Shown: piece by piece, positions 27,288-36,919 of the stretch
How positions within the stretch are numbered: the stretch's first letter is position 1
Layout of the letters: each line of letters starts with the position of its first letter
Source of the DNA: Alkalihalobacterium alkalinitrilicum
GTDB taxonomy: Bacteria; Bacillota; Bacilli; Bacillales; Bacillaceae_F
Length of the DNA stretch: 64,000 bases
Assembly: GCF_002019605.1 (NCBI RefSeq)
Contig: NZ_KV917368.1
Span: forward strand, 4,943,070 to 5,007,069
Reading direction: 5' to 3'
The notes under the pieces: generated by a model
Told to the model about the DNA's origin: nothing
Seen by the model: only the letters and a program-made list of their open reading frames with translations
Databases searched by the model: none
Made by a program: the position numbers and the translations under genes

Positions 27288-27407
27288 TAGACTGATATAT
27301 TGTGAGTTAGACTGATAAAATTGAAATTAGACCGAAAATTTCAGAAATAGACCAATATAATTAAAATTAGACTGATATATTTCAATGTAGACCAATAAAT
27401 TAATAGA
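27288..27407. repeat. Six-copy 20-bp tandem array
   Basis: TAGAC recurs at exactly 27288, 27308, 27328, 27348, 27368 and 27388. The six 20-base units fit a consensus TAGACYRATAWAWTTNAAAT, the first five bases being invariant. There are no unique spacers, so it is not a CRISPR array. It lies between the terminator of the CotSA-like gene and the NERD gene, in otherwise non-coding AT-rich DNA; every unit carries stop codons. Confidence 0.85.
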
Positions 27408-27511
27408 TCGGTAATTCCTAAGTAAATTTATTATTAAATTTTGCTCAATATGAAGGAAATTAACAACGAAGGAGGAATATTTAATTTAAAAATATGAGGA
27501 GAGTGAATCAC

Positions 27512-28471
27512 ATGATTAAAAAACCTCGAAAAATCCCCCTGAAAATTCTCAAGTTAGAAGCTTTACTTAGAAGATTACCATCCGATCATCCAAAAAGAAA
27601 TCAATTAAAGGAAGACCTCGCCAAAAATAAGGCGGGATACAATGGAGAAAAGGCGATTGATTACCATTTATTATTACTCCCAGATGATAAATATACGATT
27701 TTGCACGACATACGAATACCTCATAATAATACCCACTATTTTCAAATTGATAGTTTAATAATTACTCCAAAATATCTTCTAATACTCGAAGTGAAAAATA
27801 TCAATGGTTCCTTACACTTTGATCAGACGTTTCATCAGTTAATACGTACGATAAACGAAGGAGAAGAAGCATTTCCAGATCCCATCCTACAAGTACAACG
27901 TCAAACCTCCCAGCTTAGGATGTGGTTAGAAAAACATAAGTTTCCATCTATCCCGATTTGTTCATTCGTTGTAATAAGCAACCCCTCGACAATAATAAAA
28001 GCAGCACCAAATAAAGTAGTCATTCATGCTGCCTCACTCCCTCACAAGATAAACAAGTTAGATAAATTTTATACACAGGACATCCTAACCTTAAAAGAAA
28101 TAAAGAAACTTTCAAACCTCTTAACAAAACAGCATCAGCCTTTAGATCAAAACATTCTCCAACACTACCATATTCCTCAAACTGACATTATTACAGGCGT
28201 TTATTGTCCAGAGTGTTTCCATATTTCAATGATAAGAAAAAGAGGAAAATGGTTTTGTCCCCAGTGCTTAAACCTTTCTCGTGATACTCACATTCCGTCG
28301 TTAAAAGATTACTCCTTCCTTATAGGTAAAGAAATTACGAACCAACAAGCAAGAGAATTTTTAAATATTACCTCTATCACAGTGACAAAAAAGCTACTCC
28401 TATCATCGAACTTGCAATATTCTGGGGATAAGAAAGGGAGAAAATATAAACTGATTTTTCCAGAAACCTAA
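27512..28471 (+). CDS. NERD-domain protein with C-terminal zinc ribbon
   Basis: The 319-residue protein has an N-terminal nuclease-related domain (about residues 35-150) with GYNGEKAIDYHLLLLP, FQIDSLIITPKYLLILEVKN (the D and E-x-K of a PD-(D/E)XK fold), and a C-terminal two-CxxC zinc ribbon, GVYCPECFH and WFCPQCLN. NERD proteins are predicted nucleases or DNA-processing factors; many Bacillus copies are uncharacterised. ATG at 27512 follows GAGGAGA with 8 bases; an earlier ATG at 27494 overlaps the site. It is convergent with sat and does not look like a glycan gene. Confidence 0.82.
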   Translation: MIKKPRKIPLKILKLEALLRRLPSDHPKRNQLKEDLAKNKAGYNGEKAIDYHLLLLPDDKYTILHDIRIPHNNTHYFQIDSLIITPKYLLILEVKNINGSLHFDQTFHQLIRTINEGEEAFPDPILQVQRQTSQLRMWLEKHKFPSIPICSFVVISNPSTIIKAAPNKVVIHAASLPHKINKLDKFYTQDILTLKEIKKLSNLLTKQHQPLDQNILQHYHIPQTDIITGVYCPECFHISMIRKRGKWFCPQCLNLSRDTHIPSLKDYSFLIGKEITNQQAREFLNITSITVTKKLLLSSNLQYSGDKKGRKYKLIFPET

Positions 28472-28513
28472 CAACTTATTAAGAAAGTTATTAGGTAAAC
28501 ATTTAGAATAGAG

Positions 28514-29650
28514 TCAACTTTTCATTCCTTTCATTAAAATGTCAATGACTTCAGGACGGCTAAACTGTGGCGTTGGTGTTACACCGTTTCGAAGCATTTC
28601 CCGAACTTTGGTTCCCGATAAATGGAGGTGATCCTTCTTGTCATGAGGACATGTTTTACTCGATGCCATATTGTCACACTTATTACAGTAAAAGCTATGC
28701 TCAAAACATAGAATATTGATCCCAATGTCATCAGGAGGAAACTGCTTAAAAATCTCTTGCGCATCATACGTTCCATAATAGTCACCAACACCAGCATGAT
28801 CTCGCCCGACAATAAAATGAGTGCAACCATAATTTTTTCGCACAAGCGCATGAAATATGGCTTCTTTTGGTCCAGCATAACGCATAGCTGCTGGAAATAC
28901 AGATAAAAGTACACGATCACTAGGATAATAGTTTTTTAGTAGTACTTCATAGCTTTCCATTCGAATCTCAGCAGGGATATCATCTGATTTTGTTTCGCCA
29001 ACAAGCGGGTTAAGAAATAGCCCATCAACTGTTTCAAGAGCACATTTCTGAATATACTCGTGAGCTCTGTGTACGGGATTTCTTGTCTGGAACCCAACGA
29101 CGGTTTGCCAATTTTTTTGTTTGAAAAATTTCCTCGTGGAAGCAGGTTCATTATAGTATTGTAAAAAGCGTTTATTTTTACTTGGAACTTTTGTTAAGGT
29201 AATCGGTCCTGCTACATAGACGTTAGGGCGGTCTATGAGTTTTTTTACTCCTGGATGGTTTTGGTCTGTTGTTTGATATACGAGCTTTGCTTCTAGTAGT
29301 TTATCAGGAGTGTACATTTCATCCACGTGTAAGATGCCGTAAACGGTATTTTCAAAGGTTAGTTTTACATGCTGACCTACTATTATATCACTGGCCAATT
29401 CTTCAGTTACAGGAAGAGTAACCGGGAGACTCCAAACCAATCCAGCTTTTAACCTCATATTGTATAAAACAGATTCATAGTCTTCTTTTCCTAAAAAACC
29501 AGTAAGTGGGCTATAAGCTCCATTTGCGATTAACTCCAAGTCGGACAATGCCATTTTATCAATCTCAATTTCAGTAGTGATCGAAGAATAATCAAAGTTT
29601 AAATCAATTTGATTGACGAGTTTTCCACCATGAGGAATACTTTGTGTCAA
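28514..29650 (-). CDS. sat: Sulfate adenylyltransferase (ATP sulfurylase)
   Basis: The 378-residue protein has the ATP sulfurylase motifs [15 protein letters not shown] (QxRNP and HxxH), [25 protein letters not shown] and the C-terminal [16 protein letters not shown]...C pair suggests a structural metal. It makes adenosine-5'-phosphosulfate from ATP and sulfate. TTG at 29650 follows AGGAG with proper spacing and starts TQSIPHGG as in B. subtilis Sat. It is 11 bases after cysC in a reverse operon. Confidence 0.93.
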   Translation of the reverse strand: MTQSIPHGGKLVNQIDLNFDYSSITTEIEIDKMALSDLELIANGAYSPLTGFLGKEDYESVLYNMRLKAGLVWSLPVTLPVTEELASDIIVGQHVKLTFENTVYGILHVDEMYTPDKLLEAKLVYQTTDQNHPGVKKLIDRPNVYVAGPITLTKVPSKNKRFLQYYNEPASTRKFFKQKNWQTVVGFQTRNPVHRAHEYIQKCALETVDGLFLNPLVGETKSDDIPAEIRMESYEVLLKNYYPSDRVLLSVFPAAMRYAGPKEAIFHALVRKNYGCTHFIVGRDHAGVGDYYGTYDAQEIFKQFPPDDIGINILCFEHSFYCNKCDNMASSKTCPHDKKDHLHLSGTKVREMLRNGVTPTPQFSRPEVIDILMKGMKS

Positions 29651-29661
29651 ATTTCTCACTC

Positions 29662-30294
29662 CTAACTTTTTTCACCCAGACTTAACTTTTTTTCAATGAA
29701 AGATTTAATTTTTTGTACACATTTCTCAACAGACATCGTTGTCGTATCAACGATTATTTCGGGGCTTTTAGGTTCTTCATAAGGCTGACTTATCCCAGTA
29801 AATTGAGGGATTTCACCATTTCGAGCTTTTTTATATAACCCTTTAGGGTCTCGTTTTTCACATTCCTGTAATGAACATTTCACATATACTTCAATAAATT
29901 CACCTGGTTCAAATAGTGACCGTGCCTGTTTTCGGTCTTCCTCATAAGGTGAAATAAGGGCTGCCAAAACGACAATCCCTGCATCAACAAATAGTTTTCC
30001 GACTTCAGCCGTTCGTCTGACATTTTCTTTCCGATCTTCTTCAGAGAAAGTTAAATTACGGTTGATCCCATGGCGCAGATTGTCTCCGTCTAATAAATAA
30101 ACACTAACACCTGCTTTAAATAATTCGTGTTGAAGTGCGTTAGCTATTGTAGATTTACCAGATCCAGAAAGTCCTGTGAACCAAAGCATGAGACTTTTAT
30201 GGCCGTGTAATTTTTGTCGATCTTGTTTTGTTATATTTGAATGATGCCAAACAATATTAGATGGGTTATTTTTATTTTCTTTAATTTTGGACAA
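29662..30294 (-). CDS. cysC: Adenylylsulfate kinase
   Basis: The 210-residue protein has the P-loop [14 protein letters not shown] near residue 38, the family motif [20 protein letters not shown] and [20 protein letters not shown]. It phosphorylates APS to PAPS. The start (TTG at 30294) is provisional because the AAAGGAG sequence lies very close to it. Together with sat it produces PAPS, used either for sulfate assimilation (needs cysH, not seen here) or for sulfation. Confidence 0.92.
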   Translation of the reverse strand: MSKIKENKNNPSNIVWHHSNITKQDRQKLHGHKSLMLWFTGLSGSGKSTIANALQHELFKAGVSVYLLDGDNLRHGINRNLTFSEEDRKENVRRTAEVGKLFVDAGIVVLAALISPYEEDRKQARSLFEPGEFIEVYVKCSLQECEKRDPKGLYKKARNGEIPQFTGISQPYEEPKSPEIIVDTTTMSVEKCVQKIKSFIEKKLSLGEKS

Positions 30295-30323
30295 CTCCTT
30301 TCCTTTTGTAAAATTATTCTATG

Positions 30324-32092
30324 CTACCCCCATATGAATACAGAAAGAAAAACGGTAACTACCATACAAAGAATGCTTAAGGGGAATCCTACTTTGAAAA
30401 AATCAGTAAATCGGTATCCACCTGGTCCGTAAACGAGTAAATTCGTCTGGTAACCTATTGGGGTAATAAAGCTACAGGAGGCGGCAATTGAAATAACGAT
30501 TGCAAATAGTTCAGGGTTGTATCCTAGCTGAACAGCTAAAGAAAATCCTATTGGAAACATGAGGGCAGCTGCTGCAATATTGCTAATGATTTCTGTTAGA
30601 ACTAATGTTACTAGGTAGATTATGAAACTAAGCACGATTAGGTTAATTTGATTTTCAAAGTTTAAAAGATTGGTTATTAGAGTTGGTAATCCTGTATTTT
30701 CTACTGCCTTTGCAATTCCGATGGCTGAAGCGATAAGGATCAAAATACCCCAATCAATTGCTTATTTTGCTTCTGTAGTTGTAATCGATTTGGTTACAGT
30801 TAGAATAATCATTCCAAGAAGAGCTGCTTGGAGAATGGATAGTAGTTGAAAAGAAGCTAATGCAATGACACCAATTAGTGTTGGGATAATAATTTTAGTT
30901 TTATCAGGTCCTATCGGTTCTTCGGTTTCGATGCCTGATACAAGATAAAAATCACGGGAATTTGACCATGATTTTAAAAAATCTTTACCTGTTAACAGTA
31001 GGAGTGTATCTCCAGGTTTGATAATAATGTTTCCAATCCCAGAGGAAATTTGTTGATTTTTTCTTCGGATAGCAACGATAGCAGCATTATATTGGGCTCT
31101 GAAATTGGAGTTTTTTATTTTTTTATTTATTAATGGGGAAGAATGGGATACAACAACTTCGACTAAATTTGAGTTATAGCGTTTATAAACAGATTCCAAT
31201 TCCTCGTTTGAAGTGGTCAGTTTTAGCCCCTTTATATTTTTTAACTTCAGGATGTTTTCGATATTACCTGAAAAGATAAGTAAGTCGTTTTCTTGAATGA
31301 CTTCATAATTGGAAGCTGGAGTAATGACGTTATTTTTTCGAATAATTTGAACTAAAAAAATATCATGTAATGACCTTAAATTTACATCCTTTACTGTTTT
31401 GCCATCCCATAAAGATTCACTCGTTACTTTTACTTCAACTGTATAATCTTTCCTTATAGACTGGTAGGCTTCAAATAAATTTTTATTATTTGGTAATTTT
31501 TTTGACCATACATAATCATATATAATAAGCAGATAAAAAACAGCGGGATTCCAATAAGTGAAAATTGAAACATTGAAAATCCTGGATGTCCATTTTGTTG
31601 TAGCAATCCATGAATAAGTAAATTAGTGGAAGTACCGATTAAGGTAACTGTCCCTCCAACAATAGCAGCATAAGATAGTGGTATTAATAGTTTTGAAGGA
31701 GAAATTTTATTTTGTATTCCCCATTTATGAACAATAGGGGTAAGCATTGCAACAATTGGAGTATTGTTCATAAAAGCTGATAACAAGGATACGGGAAACA
31801 TAACTTTAAGGAGTACGATGGATAGTTTTTTATTTGTTCCTAATATACGTGTTAGGAGTTTTGGAACAACCCCACACTTTTGAACTGCATAAGCAATAAT
31901 CATTAATAAGGCAATAGTATGGACGGCAGGGTTAGCAAAACCTTGGAATGCCTCATTAATAGGAAGAACGCCTAATACAATAAGTAAAGATAATGCGGTA
32001 AAAACGGTAAGTTCAGGTGAGTACCACTCTTTAATGAGACTTAAAAACATAAGAATTAAAACAACAATAACCGTAATTACAACAGGTGACAT
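30324..32092 (-). pseudogene. SLC13-type (sulfate) permease with TrkA-C domains, broken twice
   Basis: Three reverse-strand pieces join into one 589-residue transporter: an N-terminal membrane half (32092-31454, with SAFMNNTPIVAMLTPI and GGTVTLIGTSTNLLIHG), a central pair of TrkA-C/RCK_C-like soluble segments (about 31460-30930) and a C-terminal membrane half. A missing base in the run at 31497-31503 shifts the frame, and a TAA at 30762-30764 replaces a sense codon in SITTTEAK-stop-AIDWGILIL. SLC13 carriers with TrkA-C inserts take up sulfate, which fits the sat-cysC genes that follow. With two independent lesions the gene is probably dead. Confidence 0.85.
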
Positions 32093-32220
32093 AATAACAC
32101 TCCATACATATTCAAACTTATCACTACTATTTAAGTATGTATTGTATAGTGATTTTGTCCTGTCTGTTGCCTATTTTGTAATAATCTTTGAAATAAATGT
32201 TTTTAATAATTGAATAACCG

Positions 32221-32309
32221 AAAAAAGAGCCTTCCTATTTTCAAAGAGTTTGTAAGTAAAGTTAAACCTTCGACTTTTAGGAAGGAACTCCTTTTGGTAT
32301 CATGATACC
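32221..32309 (-). terminator. Long-loop hairpin and palindrome after the ytcC-like gene
   Basis: On the reverse strand, a GAG-CCTTCCTA type stem (arms 32227-32237 and 32278-32288) with a loop of about 40 bases is followed by TTTTTT, so it can terminate the ytcA-ytcB-ytcC-like operon. Just before it lies a perfect palindrome GGTATCATGATACC at 32296-32309. Confidence 0.6.
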
Positions 32310-32347
32310 TTGAATGTGAGAGAAAGATTTTGTTTTTTGAACTGATA

Positions 32348-33499
32348 CTATTTTTCATTTATTGAGGATCGTATAGAATCGTATACTGTTTCTATATGTT
32401 TAAAAGTATGTTTATATTGAAAGTTTTCTTCAACAAGTAATCGACCGTTCTTCGCATATTGTAAAGCAACGTTTGGGTTTGATAAATAGTAATCAATTGC
32501 ATCGACAAATTCATTCGGATGATTGTATTCATCGATCACGTATCCATTTTTTAAATGGGAAATCACTTCGGTGTTGCCTCCCCTATTTGTCGTAATGATC
32601 GGAAGACCAGCAGCCATTGCTTCGTAGTGAACACGAGCTAGTGGTTCCTCCCATTGTGAACTACATACAAAAATATCAGCCATGAGAAAGAATTTAGGGA
32701 TTTCTTGGGCTGGGATAAATTTTGTGAATAGAACTTTGTCTTTTAAAGGTTTTGCTAGTTGGTGTAAGTAATTTACATAATAATCGATCGAATTGTCGCT
32801 GTACCATCTGCCGCCAGCAATAACTAAGACGGCATCAGGATGTTTTTTTAGCAGCGGTTTCATCGCTTGGATTAAAAGATGTGGACCTTTTGATTTGCAA
32901 AGGCGACCAGCAAATAATATTACTTTTTGATTTTCAACACCATATTTTTCACGGTAATGTTGACGGATCGGTTGGATATAAGGAGACCAAATTGGTGGAA
33001 ATTCATTTAGGTTAATACCTGAGTAGGCCACTGTTGTTTTCTGTTCAGCTTCAGGAAACCGTTTAATAATTTGTTGTTTGATAAAATGGCTTATCGTTAA
33101 AATATGGTCGCAAGTTTCAATGACTTTAATTCCTAATTCGGAAGAAATTTTTGCTTCGCGCATAACGTCATTGTGTAGACTTAATATAAACTTACTGTTA
33201 GGAGCAACCTCCTTATAACGAAGAATAGCTTTCGGACGATTGTAAACTTGAATAATATCAAACTGGGACTTAGCTAACTGTTTTGTGATCTCTCGTGAAA
33301 AATATTGATAAGGAACTCGAATATATTCAATGTTACCGATTTTCTCTTGTTTCGGTAAGGGAGGATCAGCTACAGAAAAGATTGTAATGTCATGCTTCTC
33401 GCTTAATATCGGTACGATTCCATCAATCAATACTTGGATAGCTCCACCTTTGATAGCAGGTGAAGGGAGGTTTTCGGTACATACGAAAGCAATTTTCAT
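32348..33499 (-). CDS. ytcC: GT4 glycosyltransferase (YtcC/CotSA-like)
   Basis: The 383-residue protein is a GT-B glycosyltransferase family 4 with ENLPSPAIKGGAIQVLI at the N-terminus, LFAGRLCKSKGPHLLIQAM and CSSQWEEPLARVHYEAMAAG (E-x7-E). It is a paralog of the CotSA-like protein at 25724 without the acidic tail. It ends a three-gene reverse operon behind a UDP-glucose dehydrogenase and an epimerase, the same set as B. subtilis ytcA-ytcB-ytcC. It probably transfers the uronic acid or its epimer to a spore glycan. GGGGGTG precedes the ATG. Confidence 0.87.
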   Translation of the reverse strand: MKIAFVCTENLPSPAIKGGAIQVLIDGIVPILSEKHDITIFSVADPPLPKQEKIGNIEYIRVPYQYFSREITKQLAKSQFDIIQVYNRPKAILRYKEVAPNSKFILSLHNDVMREAKISSELGIKVIETCDHILTISHFIKQQIIKRFPEAEQKTTVAYSGINLNEFPPIWSPYIQPIRQHYREKYGVENQKVILFAGRLCKSKGPHLLIQAMKPLLKKHPDAVLVIAGGRWYSDNSIDYYVNYLHQLAKPLKDKVLFTKFIPAQEIPKFFLMADIFVCSSQWEEPLARVHYEAMAAGLPIITTNRGGNTEVISHLKNGYVIDEYNHPNEFVDAIDYYLSNPNVALQYAKNGRLLVEENFQYKHTFKHIETVYDSIRSSINEK

Positions 33500-33501
33500 A
33501 A

Positions 33502-34455
33502 TTACACCCCCTTATAAAGTATTTTTAAATCTTCTATTTCTTTTTGCAATCCTTCCTTAAGAGAGATGACTGGTTGATAATGTAGGAGCTTTTGAGCTTT
33601 TGAGATGTCGGCCCATGTATGTTTCGGCTCTCCACGAGTCTTTCCCGTATATTCGATGGTCGCTTTTCGCTGGAAAATTTCTTCAATAGTTGCAATGGTA
33701 TCTAATACTGAAGCACGTTCTTTTCCACCAATGTTGATCGTCTCGCCGATAATAGGATGATCTGTATATAGTGCGGCTGCAGTACCTTTGACACAATCAG
33801 AAATATACGTGAAATCCCTCGATTGTTTTCCATCTCCAAAAACATGAATAGGATCACCAGCCATCATCTTTTTTATAAAACGATGAAAGGCCATATCTGG
33901 TCTTTGTCTAGGTCCGTATACGGTGAAGTACCTTAAAATCACAATCGGGACACCATCATTTTCATAATAAACATTACATAAATATTCTCCTGTTAACTTC
34001 GTAACACCGTACGGGGAAAGCGGTGCACAAGTCGCGTCTTCTGATACCATGCCAGTTTTATCGCCGTAAGCTGAGGAAGTTGAAGCATAAATGAACTTTT
34101 TAATCGGTAGTTTACGACTAGCCTCTAATAACCGCTGGGTACCATTGATATTATAATCAACATAAAGTTTAAAGTCCTCACCCCAACTCGTTCTGACACC
34201 TGGCATTCCAGCTAAATGGAAAATGACATCTATTCCTTCAAGGTGATCCTCCCAATTGATATGGAGTAAATCCTTCTTAACCAGTTGAAAACGTGGATGG
34301 TTTATGAGATTGAATAAGTTTCTCTGTTTGATCGAGTGATCCGTAAACCCTAAAAATCCATCTACACCAATCACTTCATTGGCTTCATCTAATAAAAGAT
34401 ACTCACATAAGTGGGAACCTATAAAGCCAGCAGCTCCTGTAACTAATATTTTCAC
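33502..34455 (-). CDS. ytcB: NAD-dependent UDP-sugar epimerase (YtcB-like)
   Basis: The 317-residue extended SDR has TGAAGFIGSHLCEYLL at the N-terminus, YASTSSAYGDK and PYGVTKLTGEYLC (YxxxK), and RYFTVYGPRQRPDMAF. This is the GalE/UDP-glucuronate 4-epimerase type. Because it follows a UDP-glucose dehydrogenase, UDP-glucuronate to UDP-galacturonate is the likely reaction (inference). The GTG start overlaps the previous stop as GTGA, so translation is coupled. Length is normal for the family. Confidence 0.87.
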   Translation of the reverse strand: MKILVTGAAGFIGSHLCEYLLLDEANEVIGVDGFLGFTDHSIKQRNLFNLINHPRFQLVKKDLLHINWEDHLEGIDVIFHLAGMPGVRTSWGEDFKLYVDYNINGTQRLLEASRKLPIKKFIYASTSSAYGDKTGMVSEDATCAPLSPYGVTKLTGEYLCNVYYENDGVPIVILRYFTVYGPRQRPDMAFHRFIKKMMAGDPIHVFGDGKQSRDFTYISDCVKGTAAALYTDHPIIGETINIGGKERASVLDTIATIEEIFQRKATIEYTGKTRGEPKHTWADISKAQKLLHYQPVISLKEGLQKEIEDLKILYKGV

Positions 34456-35732
34456 AGTTGCCCAACCCCTAAATAATGGAAACCAACATATTTTACCGTC
34501 CTAGGGTCAATGATGTTACGACCGTCTAGAACGATATTTCCATTCATTTCTTCTTTTACTTTTAACCAGTCGATCCCCTTAAATTCCTTCCACTCAGTGG
34601 CAATGATGAGTACATCTGATTGTTTTACCGATTCATAGACGTTTGAATGACAGATAATATTGGGTTTATCCAATTTAACAATAGGATCATACGCGTGAAT
34701 ATTAGCCCCTTCTTCCAGCAATTTATCTATTAACCGTATGGAAGCTGAATAACGAATATCGTCCGTATCAGGTTTAAAAGAAAGTCCCCAAACCGTAATT
34801 TGTTTTCCATTTAGGTCTGGAATAGCGCTTTTTAGTTTTTTAAAATAGACGTCAATTTGCGTATCATTAACGTTTTGTACAGAAGTGATTAGCTCGGGGT
34901 GAATGTTTTTCTTTTTTGCAGAATACGTAAGTCCCTGTAAATCTTTAGGGAAACACGAGCCACCGTATCCTAAACCAGCTCGAAGGAAGAGTGGACCAAT
35001 CCTAGGATCGGTTCCTAGCCCTAAGGAAACATCCGATACATTCACTCCATAAGCATCACAGATTCGTGCAATCTCATTTATGAACGAAATTTTAGTCGCT
35101 AAAAAAGCATTTGAAGCATATTTAATCATTTCCGCACCCGTTAGACTTGTGACAATATAAGGTGCATGTACCTGTTTATAAATTTTTTGCATGACTTGAA
35201 GTGGCTCAGGTCTTTTGATTCCAATAACAATCTTATCTGGTTCTAGCATATCTTTTACAGCCGTTCCTTCACGAAGAAATTCAGGATTTGAAACAATATC
35301 AAATAATGATGGATCAACATTTTTCTCTAGTAGCATGTTATGAATTTCTTCATTTGTTCCAGGTGGTACCGTACTTTTTACAATAATTGTTTTGTGTGAA
35401 GTAATTGACGCTGCAATATCATCAACCACTGACTTCACATAGGATAGGTTAGGACTTCCATCTTCTAATGAGGGGGTGCCAACTGTAATAAATATAATCG
35501 GATTTTCAGCAATCTTTTCTTTTACTTTAGTTGAAAAAGTTAGGAAATTATTTTGTATGCTCTTATCAATGATCTCTTTTAACCCTGGTTCAAAAATAGG
35601 GACAATTCCTTTTTTTAAAACCGCAATTCTTTTAGAGTCAATATCTACACAATCGACATAATGACCACAGTCGGATAACACTGCTGCAGTTGTAAGTCCT
35701 ACATACCCAGCTCCAATCACACATATATTCAT
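34452..35732 (-). CDS. ytcA: UDP-glucose 6-dehydrogenase (YtcA-like)
   Basis: The 426-residue protein has the NAD-binding MNICVIGAGYVGLTTAAVL, the central GTDPRIGPLFLRAGLGYGGS with catalytic cysteine in GGSCFPKDL near residue 258, and VWGLSFKPDTDDIRYSAS. It oxidises UDP-glucose to UDP-glucuronate. ATG at 35732 follows GGAAGGAGA with 8 bases; a longer in-frame start is not needed. It leads the reverse trio ytcA-ytcB-ytcC, known in B. subtilis as late sporulation genes. Confidence 0.93.
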   Translation of the reverse strand: MNICVIGAGYVGLTTAAVLSDCGHYVDCVDIDSKRIAVLKKGIVPIFEPGLKEIIDKSIQNNFLTFSTKVKEKIAENPIIFITVGTPSLEDGSPNLSYVKSVVDDIAASITSHKTIIVKSTVPPGTNEEIHNMLLEKNVDPSLFDIVSNPEFLREGTAVKDMLEPDKIVIGIKRPEPLQVMQKIYKQVHAPYIVTSLTGAEMIKYASNAFLATKISFINEIARICDAYGVNVSDVSLGLGTDPRIGPLFLRAGLGYGGSCFPKDLQGLTYSAKKKNIHPELITSVQNVNDTQIDVYFKKLKSAIPDLNGKQITVWGLSFKPDTDDIRYSASIRLIDKLLEEGANIHAYDPIVKLDKPNIICHSNVYESVKQSDVLIIATEWKEFKGIDWLKVKEEMNGNIVLDGRNIIDPRTVKYVGFHYLGVGQL

Positions 35733-35949
35733 CCGAAATCTCCTTCCAAACAGCAAATACGACATCGAAATTTATGGCTTATATATCGTATTAATGGGCA
35801 GGGGAAATACGTGACAATATCCCATCGAAACAATGAAAAATAGGTGAAGTCCTAGATTACTCCATTGGAAAAATTCATTTCTTTCTGGGATTAGGTATAC
35901 GGAAGGAGTAAGTATTCTTATAGTTTACTTATCAAAAAAGCTTTTTGAA

Positions 35950-36000
35950 TGAGACAACTTCCTTAGAAATATTTATAAGAATAGAGTACTAACAAGAGTA
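35950..36000 (+). promoter_or_regulatory. Promoter-like element, copy A (before the GT array)
   Basis: GACAACTTCC, 17 bases, AATAGAGTACTA (35980-35991). The same layout appears at 44028-44075 and 47376-47415. The -10-like AATAGAGTA differs from sigma-K CATANNNTA only in its first base; the -35 position is CC here. It lies 20 bases before the first small frame and about 190 before the first glycosyltransferase. Confidence 0.5.
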
Positions 36001-36011
36001 GAGGGATAGGG

Positions 36012-36215
36012 ATGAAGATGACAAAAGTAAAAAAAATCGACAATGCAGGTGATGGTAAAAGAGTTATTAATACAAGTAACAATCATAGAACGTGTCATAT
36101 TGGTGAACAGGTTCTAGTCTTATTTCATAAATTTAGTAAAAGCGATAAAACAGCTTATTTATTAGAAGTTAGGAGAAGAGTAGATAAATGGTTTCGATTA
36201 TTACATGTACTATGA
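36012..36215 (+). CDS. Possible small basic protein, unknown
   Basis: A 67-codon frame starting ATG at 36012 (or 36018) with GAGGGA 5 or 11 bases upstream. The product is basic and soluble with no recognised motif, and its last 28 bases overlap the start of the next glycosyltransferase in another frame. It sits directly behind promoter-like element A. It may be a real leader protein or chance; I would not rely on it. Confidence 0.35.
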   Translation: MKMTKVKKIDNAGDGKRVINTSNNHRTCHIGEQVLVLFHKFSKSDKTAYLLEVRRRVDKWFRLLHVL

Positions 36216-36868
36216 GATCAGAATGTATGGACAATGTATTTGAAAATTATAACCAACAAACGTGGGAGCATAAAGAATTAATTATTGTTCTTAACACTGA
36301 TGGTATGGACATAAAAAAATGGAAAGAGAAAGCAAATCAATTTCCGAATATTTCCGTTTTTTATCAACCAAATAATGTTACTTTGGGTGAATGTTTTAAC
36401 TTTGCGGTTACAAAAGCTAAATACGAATATATTGCTAAATTTGATGATGATGATTATTATGCGCCAAAATATTTGTCAGAAATAATGGAGGCCTTTAATC
36501 AAACAAATGCGGATATTGTTGGTAAAAAATCAATTTATGCTTATCTCCTAGAAAAAAAAGCTCTTGTCATTCGAGAGAAGGGTCATGAAAAAAAATTTAC
36601 GGAAAATGTTAGAGATTGTACATTAGTTGTGAAGAAAGAAGTCTTTAACAATATTACACTAGCACATAAAAACCAGCGTGCATTTTGGGAGTTTCAAATC
36701 GAATGTCGAAACAAAGGATATATCATCTATTCAACCAGCAAACAAAACTTTGTCTATATCAAGCGAAAGGAAAATTATCATACGATGAAATGGAGTATCA
36801 ATGAGTTTATGAGACAATGTAAATTTGTTAAATATACAGATGATTTTAAATCTGGAATAGAGTCATAA
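36188..36868 (+). CDS. Small GT-A glycosyltransferase, family A1
   Basis: The 226-residue protein starts MVSIITCTMRSECMDNVFEN and carries the acidic metal-binding motif AKFDDDDYYAPKYL near residue 95, the hallmark of GT2-like GT-A enzymes, preceded by VTLGECFNFAV. Its paralog is at 38741 (same start, LTLGECLNFGI, AKFDDDDYYGPCYL). It lacks the longer C-terminal extensions of most GT2 enzymes. The ATG follows GGAGAAGA. First transferase of the tandem array. Confidence 0.82.
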   Translation: MVSIITCTMRSECMDNVFENYNQQTWEHKELIIVLNTDGMDIKKWKEKANQFPNISVFYQPNNVTLGECFNFAVTKAKYEYIAKFDDDDYYAPKYLSEIMEAFNQTNADIVGKKSIYAYLLEKKALVIREKGHEKKFTENVRDCTLVVKKEVFNNITLAHKNQRAFWEFQIECRNKGYIIYSTSKQNFVYIKRKENYHTMKWSINEFMRQCKFVKYTDDFKSGIES

Positions 36869-36919
36869 GAGGTTCACTATTCATCAATTGAATGCTGAGA
36901 TTAAAAGGATGGTTGAAGA

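Noticed and set aside
27288-27407. CRISPR array
   Set aside because: The 20-bp units are directly adjacent with no unique spacers, and no cas gene is present.
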